Assembly: GCA_023411555.1 (NCBI GenBank)
Contig: JAEYOQ010000041.1
Coordinates: 1-64,000, forward strand
Source: Bacillota bacterium
GTDB lineage: Bacteria > Bacillota > Clostridia > Lachnospirales > Lachnospiraceae
Length of the DNA stretch: 64,000 nucleotides
Direction of reading: 5' to 3'
In this document: in pieces, positions 1 to 8,021 of the stretch
Position numbering within the stretch: position 1 is the stretch's first letter
Layout: every line of letters begins with the position of its first letter
Notes under the pieces: model-generated
The model's database searches: none
What the model was told of the DNA's origin: nothing
The model's input: only the letters and a program-made list of their open reading frames with translations
Program-made: the position numbers and the translations under genes

Positions 1-1
1 T

Positions 2-127
2 GCCTCAAGTGAACGAAGACACCTTAGAAGTGCTAGTAAACTGGAACCGGCTTTTCAAAAGGGTATCCCATTATCTGAAGTCCTGTCAGCAACCGTGCCT
101 AGAATGATACAGCGAAAAACATTCTGA
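2..127 (+). CDS. C-terminal end of an unidentified protein (truncated by window start)
   Basis: An open frame enters from the left edge and stops at TGA 125-127, giving about 41 residues ending in PRMIQRKTF. The other two forward frames stop early or read poorly. The fragment is too short to assign a family. It is called only because the frame is open from the edge and is followed by an AT-rich spacer and then a new gene. Confidence 0.3.
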   Translation, partial: ASSERRHLRSASKLEPAFQKGIPLSEVLSATVPRMIQRKTF

Positions 128-262
128 ATTACATAAGATTGACAATTTTACTTAAATCTAGTATGATATGTATCATTTAATCATAGTAAACATATAGGAT
201 AAGCAAGATTAAAAATACATCAGAGATGAGAAGCTTGTTAGGGTTGGAAAGGGGCTGGTTAC

Positions 263-886
263 TTGAAGAATATTTTAAATTATCAGACATCGGAGTTCGA
301 TTGCGGACCTACTACATTGATCAATGCAATCCGATATTTATTCGAAAGAGAGGAGGTTCTTCCGGAAATAATCAAAAACATTATGCTATATACCTTGGAT
401 CTGTACGATCATAACGGGGAATTCGGTAAGCGGGGAACCTCACGGATGGCAATGATGTTCTTATCGAACTGGTTTAATGATTTCAGTCAAACCAAGCATT
501 ATCCCATACATACAGAGCTTGTCGTCGATGATATGGTATGGGCTAATCAGAACAGCAAGATTACTGAATGCCTACAGCAGGGTGGTGCGGTAATTATCTG
601 CGTGTGGTTGGGGGAAACCAAGCACTATGTGCTATTGACCGATATCGAGGGCGAATACCTGTGCATGTTTGATCCCTATGACTGGGACGAACCAGTAGAT
701 GGTGTAAACATAATCGGAGTAGAAGGTCAACCAAAGAAGATGAACCGAAAGGTAAAGATAGAGATTTTAAATCGAGGTGATACCAGTTTCTATTCTCTGG
801 GCGAGGTGAAGGGAAGAGAAGCGATGCTGGTCTATAATACCAATACCAGAATAACCCCTGAAAAATCAATTGAATATTTCATATAA
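263..886 (+). CDS. Peptidase C39-like cysteine protease family protein
   Basis: The 207-residue protein opens with a papain-like C39 signature: QTSEFDCGPTT with candidate nucleophile Cys14, then His121 in TKHYVLLTD and Asp137 in FDPYD, in the order expected for the Cys-His-Asp triad. C39 domains process leader peptides of bacteriocins, but many stand-alone members of this size have no known substrate, and no transporter or bacteriocin gene is adjacent. It has no signal peptide or membrane segment, so it is probably cytoplasmic. The start is a TTG preceded by a purine-rich AAAGGGG. An overlapping ATG frame at 226 lacks family features. The gene is monocistronic, with a large hairpin just downstream. 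Confidence 0.6.
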   Translation: MKNILNYQTSEFDCGPTTLINAIRYLFEREEVLPEIIKNIMLYTLDLYDHNGEFGKRGTSRMAMMFLSNWFNDFSQTKHYPIHTELVVDDMVWANQNSKITECLQQGGAVIICVWLGETKHYVLLTDIEGEYLCMFDPYDWDEPVDGVNIIGVEGQPKKMNRKVKIEILNRGDTSFYSLGEVKGREAMLVYNTNTRITPEKSIEYFI

Positions 887-900
887 CTATAATAGTGAGT

Positions 901-966
901 GGGGCTGTTTCATATTGTATGCAGTTCTTTCCTACAGGGGAGCTTATATTATGAAACAACCCCCTT
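901..966 (+). terminator. Long hairpin, probable terminator of the C39-like gene
   Basis: The arm GGGGCTGTTTCATATT pairs with ATTATGAAACAACCCC across a loop of about 25 nt and is followed by TTTAAAA. The T-run is short, so termination is likely but not certain. Confidence 0.5.
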
Positions 967-1029
967 TAAAAGTATAGGTATGTTTATATTATATTTAATC
1001 TTTAACTTGTGGAAGAATGGAGAATTAGT

Positions 1030-2145
1030 ATGATTGATAGAGAAAGAATCATTTCCGAATTTACGGAATTGGTGGAGATTGATTCTCCCTCCTTCGGGGA
1101 GAGAAAGATGGCCGATAGATTAAGAAGCAAGTTAGAAGGCATTGGCTTTCTTGTGTCAGAGGATGAAGCAGGAGGCTTTTATGGAAGCGACTGTGGGAAT
1201 CTTTATGGGTATCTAAAAGGAGAGCTTCCCGGAGAGCCGCTCCTTTTCTCCGGGCATATGGATACGGTAGCTCCGGCCCAGGGAAAAAAGGCGGTAGTGC
1301 AGTCGGATGGCCGTATTACCAGTGAGGGTAATACGGTATTAGGAGCGGATGATATTGCAGGGCTTGTAAGTATTTTAGAAGCAATTCGCAGTCTGAGAGA
1401 AGAGGGCTTACCGCACAGAGATATCGAAGTATTGCTTCCAATTGCAGAAGAGGTATATGCAAAGGGAAGCGCTGTGTTCGATTACTCTAATATAAAGGCA
1501 AAAGAAGCATATGTCCTGGATCTCAGTGGAAGGGTAGGTCGAGCAGCCTATACGGCACCCAGTATTCTTTCCTTTACGGCAGTCATACAGGGAAGGGCAG
1601 CCCATGCCGGCTTCTCACCGGAGGAGGGAATCCATTCTATTGCTATTGCCTCTAAGATAATTAATCAGATGAAGCTCGGAAGAGTCGATTCGGATACTAC
1701 CATTAATATCGGAACGATCTCAGGGGGAGTTGCAACCAATATCATTCCCGAAAGCTGCAAGATTGAAGGTGAGATACGAAGCTTTCAGCATGATAAAGCC
1801 TTAGGCTGCCTGGAGGAGATAAAATCCTTATTTATATCAGAGATAGAGCATGTAGGTGCCTCTCTTCAATGGGAGGAGGCAATTAACTGTATCGCATATG
1901 AGACAAAGCTTAACAGTAAGACAGCCCAACGCTATAAGGCGGCATGTGAACAAGCCGGTCTCACAGCAGAGTTCATCAGGACCTTTGGAGGAAGTGACCA
2001 TAATGTCTTTGCTACAAAGGGTATAGAAGGACTGGTAATCGCCAATGCAATGAACAGCGTCCATTCCTGTGAGGAATATACGGAAGTAGAGGAATTAATC
2101 AAAAGCACACAGATCGTCAGAAATCTGATGATAAGTGGAGAGTAA
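1030..2145 (+). CDS. Peptidase T-like M20 family metallopeptidase
   Basis: The protein has about 371 residues and the M20 exopeptidase architecture. A first zinc-site motif FSGHMDTV is followed by GADDIAG with the bridging Asp. Next come LPIAEEV with the catalytic Glu pair, the dimerisation-domain signature RAAHAGFSPEEGIHSI, and a late FGGSDHNVF histidine motif. This is the PepT-like subgroup (M20B, di- or tripeptidase), which releases amino acids from peptides in the cytosol. ATG 1030 is chosen because GGAGA lies 6 nt upstream. The GTG at 1009 has no usable ribosome binding site and adds a nonconserved stretch. Its substrate cannot be read from sequence. Confidence 0.8.
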   Translation: MIDRERIISEFTELVEIDSPSFGERKMADRLRSKLEGIGFLVSEDEAGGFYGSDCGNLYGYLKGELPGEPLLFSGHMDTVAPAQGKKAVVQSDGRITSEGNTVLGADDIAGLVSILEAIRSLREEGLPHRDIEVLLPIAEEVYAKGSAVFDYSNIKAKEAYVLDLSGRVGRAAYTAPSILSFTAVIQGRAAHAGFSPEEGIHSIAIASKIINQMKLGRVDSDTTINIGTISGGVATNIIPESCKIEGEIRSFQHDKALGCLEEIKSLFISEIEHVGASLQWEEAINCIAYETKLNSKTAQRYKAACEQAGLTAEFIRTFGGSDHNVFATKGIEGLVIANAMNSVHSCEEYTEVEELIKSTQIVRNLMISGE

Positions 2146-2204
2146 ATGAAAAATCATCAGCCCCTTTTGAGAGGGTAGCTTAGTGAATGTTCATCCCAGA
2201 AAAA

Positions 2205-2250
2205 TATCGGCATAGTTTGGTATGTATTTACCAGCTATGCCGATTTTTTA
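2205..2250. terminator. Bidirectional intrinsic terminator
   Basis: A perfect 10-bp stem ATCGGCATAG/CTATGCCGAT has a T-run on its right and an A-run on its left. It can therefore stop both the peptidase transcript and the convergent QueG-like transcript. Confidence 0.75.
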
Positions 2251-2269
2251 GTTATGGCCTAATATAGAA

Positions 2270-3277
2270 TTATTCATATTTACTTTGATCTTCGGTATCC
2301 ATCTCTTGTAAGCGATCAATATACTCATTGATATAAGTAGAGTCTCCGCGATATGCATCAATATCTTCACCTTTCTTATGAAGATGAATAATAGCATTAC
2401 GTTTAATTACATTTTTACCTCTCCAACCGCAGGAGGAATGGCTAATCTGTTCTTTGAACATCTTATTGTCCATGGCTGCATAAGTGCTTACATCTTGATT
2501 CATAGAAGCAAGGGCTGCAAATTCAGGAAGCCTGCTTGGTAGAGCAGTGCGATTATATCTACATACTCTTTGGCATATATCACAACCAAAGACATTCCCT
2601 TTTAGCATCTTAATCTCATCATCAGCTAATTCTTTCTTTTGTGTATAATAAGAAAGGCAAACATTAGGATTGATTTTCGCAGCAGTGATGGATTTACTTG
2701 GGCAGGCATTATAGCAAATATCACACTCACAACATTCTTTGTATTGAGGGATTTCAGAATGGTGGCGAACATCACTACATTCAACCTCAAGATTTGTGAT
2801 AATTTCACCTAAGAATACGTAGGTTCCGTATTTTTCAGTGATTAGCATATTATTTCTTCCAATAAAGCCGATGCCGGCTAGGTATGCAATATAACGTTCG
2901 GGAAGATTATTACTATCTACAAAATGAAGGGCCTTACCACCTAAGGCTTCAATGTACTCACAAATCTTAGTAAGATAAGATTTTACAACCCTGTGGTAAT
3001 CATAACGCTTGGTATAGACAGAAAAACCGTTATCTACGTTGTTTTCATCTGGAGTATTGTAAGGGAAGGCAATGGATATTATGGTTTTACCATCCTCCAT
3101 ATATAAAAATGGATTGATACGCTTCTCAATGTCTTGTTCTTCGAATGAATTTTCTAGTCCTAGATCTTTTCTATTTTGAAAAAATGCAGCAGATTCGTCA
3201 AATCGTCTACATGGGATAAAACCAATGGCATCTAAGCCTAGAGACTGACAATAAGCTTCAATTTTATTTCTTAACAT
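2270..3277 (-). CDS. queG: QueG-like epoxyqueuosine reductase family iron-sulfur protein
   Basis: The protein has about 335 residues. It has a QueG-type N-terminal domain (cobalamin-binding in characterised QueG, with the motif LPERYIAYLAGIGFIGRN), then two 4Fe-4S cysteine sets (CCECDICYNACP and GCDICQRVC). The C-terminus has a HEAT-like tail containing CGWRGKNVIKRNA. QueG reduces epoxyqueuosine to queuosine in tRNA. Close paralogues in Clostridia may have other substrates, so the reaction is inferred. ATG 3277 follows AGGTG by 5 nt. An upstream in-frame start at 3352 adds 25 residues without similarity. The gene is monocistronic and convergent with the peptidase. Confidence 0.7.
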   Translation of the reverse strand: MLRNKIEAYCQSLGLDAIGFIPCRRFDESAAFFQNRKDLGLENSFEEQDIEKRINPFLYMEDGKTIISIAFPYNTPDENNVDNGFSVYTKRYDYHRVVKSYLTKICEYIEALGGKALHFVDSNNLPERYIAYLAGIGFIGRNNMLITEKYGTYVFLGEIITNLEVECSDVRHHSEIPQYKECCECDICYNACPSKSITAAKINPNVCLSYYTQKKELADDEIKMLKGNVFGCDICQRVCRYNRTALPSRLPEFAALASMNQDVSTYAAMDNKMFKEQISHSSCGWRGKNVIKRNAIIHLHKKGEDIDAYRGDSTYINEYIDRLQEMDTEDQSKYE

Positions 3278-3540
3278 GTGTTCACCTATTATAGTTATTA
3301 CTTTTGTTAGTAGCTCCATATTGATACTACCTTTAAATACGAAAAATATCAAATAAAATATCTACCATTATAATATTTAATGGCAAGGATTATCTGCGTA
3401 TTTCATCCCTACTCGCTTGTTATCTGGAGCTTAAGCTTCAAGGTAAGTGTGCTTTCTATGGATTATTACCCTGTTAGGGTATCAAATGTAACGACATTCA
3501 ATTATTTGTAAAAATATGAATAAAGATAACAAAATTATTG
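3278..3540. other. Intergenic region without recognised gene
   Basis: AT-rich spacer between the divergent QueG-like gene and metQ. The only structure I see is the palindrome TGGAGCTTAAGCTTCA near 3431. No coding frame or riboswitch consensus was recognised. Confidence 0.4.
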
Positions 3541-3569
3541 TTGACAAAAAATTATCACTATAATATACT
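3541..3569 (+). promoter_or_regulatory. Sigma-A type promoter of metQ
   Basis: TTGACA at 3541-3546 and TATACT at 3564-3569 are separated by exactly 17 nt. About 175 nt of untranslated leader follow before metQ, including an inverted repeat ATATATT-N4-AATATAT at 3633-3650. That repeat could be a regulator site. No S-box or T-box consensus was recognised in the leader. Confidence 0.65.
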
Positions 3570-3746
3570 ATCAATAATCTTAAAACATATAATACATATA
3601 GAAATAGTATGAATTAAACCGAGTCTTATAGCATATATTGAATAATATATCGACGAGGTTGACCCATAATCAGAACAATGTAGGAGGAATCTAGCTGATT
3701 TATAACTAGAGGAGGCATTGCAATAAAAGAAAGAGAGGGAAATAAG

Positions 3747-4559
3747 ATGAAGAGAGTAAGATTAACCTTGTTACTGGTGGCTATCCTGGGAGTATTACTG
3801 GCAGGCTGTAGCAAAAAGGATGATGAGATTAGCAAATTGGTGGTAGGAGCGAGTACGACTCCCCATGCTAAAATTCTGGAGCAAACAAGAGAGTTACTAA
3901 AGAAAGAGGGTTATGAACTTGAAATCGTTGAGTATTCCGATTACGTGCAGCCGAATGTAGCATTGGATGCAGGAGATCTGGATGCAAATTATTTTCAACA
4001 TCAACCTTATCTGAGTCAATATAATGAAGAAAACGGAACAGAGCTAGTATCTGCAGGAATAATTCATTATGAACCCTTTGGAGTGTATCCGGGAAAGACC
4101 GCATCGCTGGACGCATTGGCTGAGGGAGACCAGATTGCGGTTCCCAATGATGCGACAAATGAAGCCAGAGCTCTACTACTACTGGAGGCCCAGGGAGTTA
4201 TCAAGCTTACTGAAGGGATTGGTCTTAAAGCGACAAAGAATGATATTGTAGAAAATCCCAAGAAACTTGATATCATTGAAATCGAGGCAGCACAATTGGC
4301 CCGTTCTCTTCAGGATGTCAACCTTGCAGTAATTAATGGTAATTATGCCATAGAAGCCGGACTTAATGTAGCTAAGGATGCAATTGCAGTGGAGGATAAA
4401 GACTCGGTAGCAGCAGAAACCTTCGGTAATTTGATTGCTGTCAAAGCAGGAAATGAGAACAGAGAGGATATTAAGGCGTTACTGAAGGCACTGAAAAGCG
4501 ATGTAATCAGGGAATATATCAATGACACCTTTGAAGGAGCTGTAGTTCCAAAATTCTAG
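3747..4559 (+). CDS. metQ: MetQ/NlpA family methionine-binding lipoprotein
   Basis: The 270-residue protein has a lipoprotein signal ending in the lipobox LLAGC (Cys21), so it should be anchored on the outer face of the membrane. The mature part is typical of NlpA/MetQ: VVGASTTPHAKIL, DYVQPNVALDAGDLDANYFQHQPYL, and YEPFGVYPGK. MetQ delivers D- or L-methionine to the MetNI transporter, but no metN or metI is nearby, so this is an orphan binding protein or works with a remote transporter. It is followed by a YezD-type gene and, further down, the nitrogenase-like operon, which fits a sulfur-scavenging setting. AGAGAGGGAAATAAG precedes the ATG. Confidence 0.85.
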   Translation: MKRVRLTLLLVAILGVLLAGCSKKDDEISKLVVGASTTPHAKILEQTRELLKKEGYELEIVEYSDYVQPNVALDAGDLDANYFQHQPYLSQYNEENGTELVSAGIIHYEPFGVYPGKTASLDALAEGDQIAVPNDATNEARALLLLEAQGVIKLTEGIGLKATKNDIVENPKKLDIIEIEAAQLARSLQDVNLAVINGNYAIEAGLNVAKDAIAVEDKDSVAAETFGNLIAVKAGNENREDIKALLKALKSDVIREYINDTFEGAVVPKF

Positions 4560-4591
4560 CTCTGCTTTTATGAAAGATAGGGGAATGTTGA

Positions 4592-4756
4592 TTGGATAGA
4601 GATAACAATTCCGTACATAAAAATATAATAAGGGAACAGGATATAAAAAGAATCGTTGAACTCCTGGAAACAATTCAATATGGATCAGTAACCGTAATTG
4701 TACAGGATGGAAAGCTTCTACAGATTGAAAGAAGCGAGAAGATAAGGATACGCTGA
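4592..4756 (+). CDS. yezD: YezD/DUF2292 family small protein
   Basis: This 54-residue frame starts at TTG 4592, with AGGGGA upstream and an in-frame stop directly before it. The product contains RIVELLETIQYGSVTVIVQDGK followed by QIERSEKIR, the signature of the DUF2292 (YezD) family. Family members are about 50-60 residues, have no known biochemical role, and often occur beside sulfur assimilation genes. It lies 32 nt after metQ, so the two are probably co-transcribed. A strong terminator follows. The family call is from recognised sequence; the sulfur link is context. Confidence 0.75.
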   Translation: MDRDNNSVHKNIIREQDIKRIVELLETIQYGSVTVIVQDGKLLQIERSEKIRIR

Positions 4757-4817
4757 TGGAAGAGGAAGTATCAAAAAGATGGTAAGAGAGATAAAGCAAA
4801 ACTGACTGGTCAACTAG

Positions 4818-4858
4818 AGGTTTTGGACGCGAAAGAGTCCAAAACCTTGTTTTATTTC
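4818..4858 (+). terminator. Intrinsic terminator after metQ-yezD
   Basis: A perfect stem GGTTTTGGAC/GTCCAAAACC with loop GCGAAAGA is followed by TTGTTTTATTT. Confidence 0.85.
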
Positions 4859-4889
4859 CTGCCATGGGCGGGCTCTAATGGATGAAAGT

Positions 4890-5130
4890 CGAGAGTGCAC
4901 CTAGGCAACGAGGAAGCATATAGCTAACAGCAAGGGTATTCAGCATGAGGAGAAATCTGAAGGAAGCTGTAGGCAAACCCTTGTTCTGACGGACAGGAAT
5001 CACATATAAGGCTAGGAAATACGGATAAGTCTGCAAAAGAGATGAAGTCCAATAGTTGCTGGAAATACGAGTAAAGCGGCAGATAGATGAGGAGAAAGAG
5101 TTCGTACCTTAATCGGGGAGGGAACGAAGG
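4890..5130 (+). mobile_element. Group II intron remnant (5' ribozyme part, no intron-encoded protein)
   Basis: The stretch matches the domain I pattern of bacterial group II introns. It reads GTGCACCTAGGCAACGAGG, then GCAAGGGTATTCAGCATGAGG, then AATCTGAAGGAAGC, then a GACGGACAGGAA-type segment, a TAAGTCTGC/GATGAAGTCCAATA pair and GTACCTTAATCGGGGAGG. No reverse transcriptase/maturase frame or domain V/VI follows, because the PNPOx-like gene begins about 120 bp later. The intron is therefore truncated and should not splice. The boundaries are approximate. Confidence 0.7.
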
Positions 5131-5250
5131 GTTTTGTGATAGGGGATTGTACAATGAAGAATAAGCACAAATTATTAAGAATTGGCAGGGCAAAGGGTAT
5201 TTGCACAGGGAAAAGGCAATTAAAATATTGAAGCATAGGAGGATAATAGG

Positions 5251-5685
5251 ATGGCTTTAATTCTCGAAAATATTATTACTTACCTAAAGAACAGCACAAC
5301 AATTGTGTTGACTACAGTTGATCACGATAACCTACCCGATATAAGAACCATAGGAGGATACAATTTCGATGGTTACATCTTATATTTTGCAACCTCCAAT
5401 ACATCGGAGAAGGTAAAGCAGCTTCAAAATAATTATCATGTTACAATACTTGTTCAACATGAAAATCAGACCCTTCCCAATTATAGGAACATAACAATCT
5501 ATGGTAGTGTAAAGAGGCTTTCCGGTCCGGAGTATGCTGAAGGCAGGACGAAGCTCTTGGAGAAAAGACCAGATGCGGTGTACGAGGAAGAAAGTAGAAG
5601 TATTTATAAGGTAATACCTGAGAAGATTAAAATTTTGGATTTGTCAAAAAAGGAGAATGAACAGATCCTAGTGATAAAGCCTTAA
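5251..5685 (+). CDS. Pyridoxamine 5'-phosphate oxidase-like (split-barrel flavin) family protein
   Basis: The 144-residue protein reads as an FMN-binding split barrel. It has TTVDHDNLPDIRTIGGYNFDGYILYFAT near residues 20-50, then KVKQLQNNYHVTILVQH, then NITIYGSVKRL. Small family members bind flavin, F420 or haem and reduce varied substrates. True PdxH proteins are longer and carry a C-terminal motif absent here, so pyridoxine oxidation is not supported. AGGAGGATAATAGG precedes the ATG. The gene sits between the intron remnant and a terminator, so it is probably independent of the downstream nitrogenase-like operon. Confidence 0.6.
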   Translation: MALILENIITYLKNSTTIVLTTVDHDNLPDIRTIGGYNFDGYILYFATSNTSEKVKQLQNNYHVTILVQHENQTLPNYRNITIYGSVKRLSGPEYAEGRTKLLEKRPDAVYEEESRSIYKVIPEKIKILDLSKKENEQILVIKP

Positions 5686-5727
5686 CAAAGCTTATATAAC
5701 AGAATATGTCGAAACTGACTATAGAAA

Positions 5728-5772
5728 TAGAGGTTTGGGTATGTACTTGCATATACCAGCCTCTGTTTTTTT
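5728..5772 (+). terminator. Intrinsic terminator before the nitrogenase-like operon
   Basis: Arms AGAGG...GGGTATG and CATATACC...CCTCT are followed by a run of seven T. It isolates the next operon, whose promoter must lie within 5773-5874. I see only a weak -35/-10 pair there. Confidence 0.75.
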
Positions 5773-5874
5773 ATCCATAACCTTAGTGAGTTACATATCG
5801 AATAGCGAAGCTTCTTGCGTAGACACAAAGTGCCTTATCTATATTACTATTCATCAGAGAGGGGAGATAGGGAA

Positions 5875-6741
5875 ATGAATAATGCTGCACGAGTGAAGGA
5901 GATCCATCCATGTTTTGGAGCTAAGAATAACAAGGGGAGAATTCATCTTCCGGTATGCCCACAGTGCAATATACAATGTGATTTTTGTGATCGACAAATC
6001 AATAACCATGAGGTGAGACCCGGTGTAACATCGACAATTCTGCCACCAGAGGAAGCCATAGGCATTATAGAGCGTTCAGTTATCTTATGTCCGGATATTA
6101 CCGTGGCGGGAATAGCTGGTCCCGGTGATACCTTAGCCTCTGACGATGCAATTAAGACCTTCCGTCTCGTGAAGGAGCGTTATCCGGGACTGTTAAAATG
6201 CATGAGTACCAACGGTCTTCTTCTTGAAGAAAGAGCCGAAGAGCTGATAGAGGTCGGAATCGATACCTTGACGGTTACAGTAAATGCAGTTGATCCAACC
6301 ATACTTGCGAAAATTGTATCAAAAATCTCTTATCATGGATCAGTTTATGAGGGAGTGGAGGGAGCTGAGATCTTAATACGAAATCAATTAGGCGGAATAA
6401 AGAAGATGGCTGAGGCCGGTGTGACCATTAAGGTGAATACAGTTTTGATTGTGGAGATAAATCGACATCATATTAAAGAGATTGCCAAGGCAGTCAGTAG
6501 GGCCGGTGCCACTATCTATAATATCATTCCGCTCATTCCCCAGAATAGAATGGCTCATTATCTGGAACCCGGCTGTAGTGATATCGATGGGGCTCGCAGG
6601 GAGGCCGAGGAGTACATGGATGTGTTCAGGCATTGCCAAAGATGTAGAGCGGATGCAATTGGTATCCCCGGGGGATTGGAAATCAGTGACAAGGTGTATC
6701 AGCAAAAGCCACTTTTTAAGGAGACCTTTTCTCATGGCTAA
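5875..6741 (+). CDS. NifB-like radical SAM protein (nitrogenase-type cofactor core synthesis)
   Basis: The 288-residue protein begins with the NifB hallmark HPC (residues 11-13), then GRIHLPVCPQCNIQCDFC. The latter holds the radical-SAM CX3CX2C motif (Cys31, Cys35, Cys38). Later come the AGPGDTLA region and a C-terminal CQRCRADAIG motif typical of NifB. NifB fuses two 4Fe-4S clusters and inserts a SAM-derived carbide to make the Fe8S9C precursor. Like short NifB proteins it lacks a fused NifX domain; a separate NifX-like gene starts 12 nt downstream. ATG 5875 is preceded by GGGGAGATAGGGA. NifB at the head of the operon implies that the NifD-like protein carries a carbide-containing cluster (inference). 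Confidence 0.85.
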   Translation: MNNAARVKEIHPCFGAKNNKGRIHLPVCPQCNIQCDFCDRQINNHEVRPGVTSTILPPEEAIGIIERSVILCPDITVAGIAGPGDTLASDDAIKTFRLVKERYPGLLKCMSTNGLLLEERAEELIEVGIDTLTVTVNAVDPTILAKIVSKISYHGSVYEGVEGAEILIRNQLGGIKKMAEAGVTIKVNTVLIVEINRHHIKEIAKAVSRAGATIYNIIPLIPQNRMAHYLEPGCSDIDGARREAEEYMDVFRHCQRCRADAIGIPGGLEISDKVYQQKPLFKETFSHG

Positions 6742-6753
6742 TCAGGAGGTGGG

Positions 6754-7128
6754 ATGAAAATGCGTGTTGCAATAGCTACGAAGGACGGATGGGTTATCTA
6801 TGAGCACTTTGGTCATTGCAGTCGTTACAGCATTGTTGAGATTGAGAATGATAGCTATCGTTTTGTCGAGTTTAGAGATGTGGAGCCACCCTGTCATGGA
6901 GGAGACCATACCATGGAGGCCTTGCTTCAGGCGGCTAGACGACTTAAGGATTGCACCTATGTGGTTGTAGGTCAGATTGGCATGGGAGCCCAGCAGATAC
7001 TGACAGAGAAAAATTTGATTACCTATGTGTTCAATGGCAGTGTAGAGGATGCCTTATCCAATATTATCAAGATGAAAGGAAGATATAGAGATGGCCAAGA
7101 AGCTGAAGCAAATAGCAATATACGGTAA
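6754..7128 (+). CDS. NifX/NafY-family cofactor-binding protein 1
   Basis: The 124-residue protein is a dinitrogenase iron-molybdenum cofactor family domain. It has MRVAIATKDGWVIYEHFGHCSR at the N-terminus, a conserved CHGGDH-type segment, and a C-terminal SVEDALSNII helix. Family members carry NifB-co or later intermediates between NifB and the acceptor protein. AGGAGG lies 4 nt before ATG 6754 and 10 nt before ATG 6760, so the start may be two codons later. The last 38 nt overlap the NifH-like start, indicating tight co-translation. A second paralogue lies at 11973. Confidence 0.75.
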   Translation: MKMRVAIATKDGWVIYEHFGHCSRYSIVEIENDSYRFVEFRDVEPPCHGGDHTMEALLQAARRLKDCTYVVVGQIGMGAQQILTEKNLITYVFNGSVEDALSNIIKMKGRYRDGQEAEANSNIR

Positions 7129-7969
7129 AGGGGGGATTGGCAAATCGACTACGACATCCAATATTAGTGCTGCTTTATCTAAGTTAGGGTATAAGGTCAT
7201 GCAATTTGGTTGTGATCCCAAAAGTGATTCTACCAACACCTTACGAAATGGAGAATATATACCGACCGTTCTTGATACCTTACGTGAAAAAAGCACGGTG
7301 AAGGCAAAGGAAGTTTTATTCCAGGGGTATAACGGTATCTATTGTGTAGAGGCTGGAGGACCTGCACCCGGGGTCGGTTGCGCAGGACGTGGAATTATTA
7401 CAGCAGTTCAACTATTCAAGCAGCAGCACGTGTTTGAGGAACTGGACCTGGACTTTGTTATATATGACGTTCTAGGGGATGTTGTCTGCGGTGGCTTTGC
7501 GGTACCAATCCGGGAAGGAATCGCTGAGCATGTGTTCACGGTGTCCTCTGCCGATTTTATGAGTGTCTATGCCTCCAATAATCTGTTCAAAGGAATACAG
7601 AAATATTCCAATGCGGGGGGAGCTTTACTGGGGGGCGTCATCGCCAACTCCATCAACAAGCCCTATGCGAAGGATATCATTGATGATTTTGCAGCACGAA
7701 CCCATACACAGATTATGCAGTATGTACCTCGGTCTGTTACGGTTACACAAAGTGAATTACAAGGAAAAACAACCATTGAAGCTGCCCCTGATTCCGAACA
7801 GGCAAAAATCTATACAGAGCTGGCGAAGAGAATTGCAGCTCATGAAAAATCAACGATACCGGCGCCTATGGAGATAGCAGAGCTCCGTGAGTGGGCGGCA
7901 GACTGGGGAAATCAACTGCTTCAGCTTGAAACAGGCGTCGTGCTTGGAGGAAACCAGGCAGGAATTTAG
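7091..7969 (+). CDS. NifH-like nitrogenase reductase (Fe protein)
   Basis: The 292-residue protein has a full Fe-protein pattern. The P-loop GKGGIGKST spans residues 12-20. Both 4Fe-4S ligands are present at canonical positions: Cys97 in GVGCAGRG and Cys133 in DVLGDVVCGGFAVP. Arg100 is also present, the residue ADP-ribosylated in some NifH proteins. It should form a homodimer bridged by one cluster and pass electrons, with ATP hydrolysis, to the KD-like partner. Residues after about 210 (SVTVTQSELQGKTTIEAAPDSEQ) diverge from true NifH, which suits a nitrogenase-like paralogue. It overlaps the NifX-like gene upstream and is 52 nt from the next gene. Confidence 0.9.
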   Translation: MAKKLKQIAIYGKGGIGKSTTTSNISAALSKLGYKVMQFGCDPKSDSTNTLRNGEYIPTVLDTLREKSTVKAKEVLFQGYNGIYCVEAGGPAPGVGCAGRGIITAVQLFKQQHVFEELDLDFVIYDVLGDVVCGGFAVPIREGIAEHVFTVSSADFMSVYASNNLFKGIQKYSNAGGALLGGVIANSINKPYAKDIIDDFAARTHTQIMQYVPRSVTVTQSELQGKTTIEAAPDSEQAKIYTELAKRIAAHEKSTIPAPMEIAELREWAADWGNQLLQLETGVVLGGNQAGI

Positions 7970-8021
7970 ACTTTCGTTATCTGATACGAGTAGAAGCTAG
8001 AAAGGGAAAGGAGATATTATT

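Noticed and set aside
3570..3746. SAM (S-box) or T-box riboswitch in the metQ leader
   Set aside because: The leader is long enough, but I could not find the S-box core, the T-box motif or an associated terminator/antiterminator pair.
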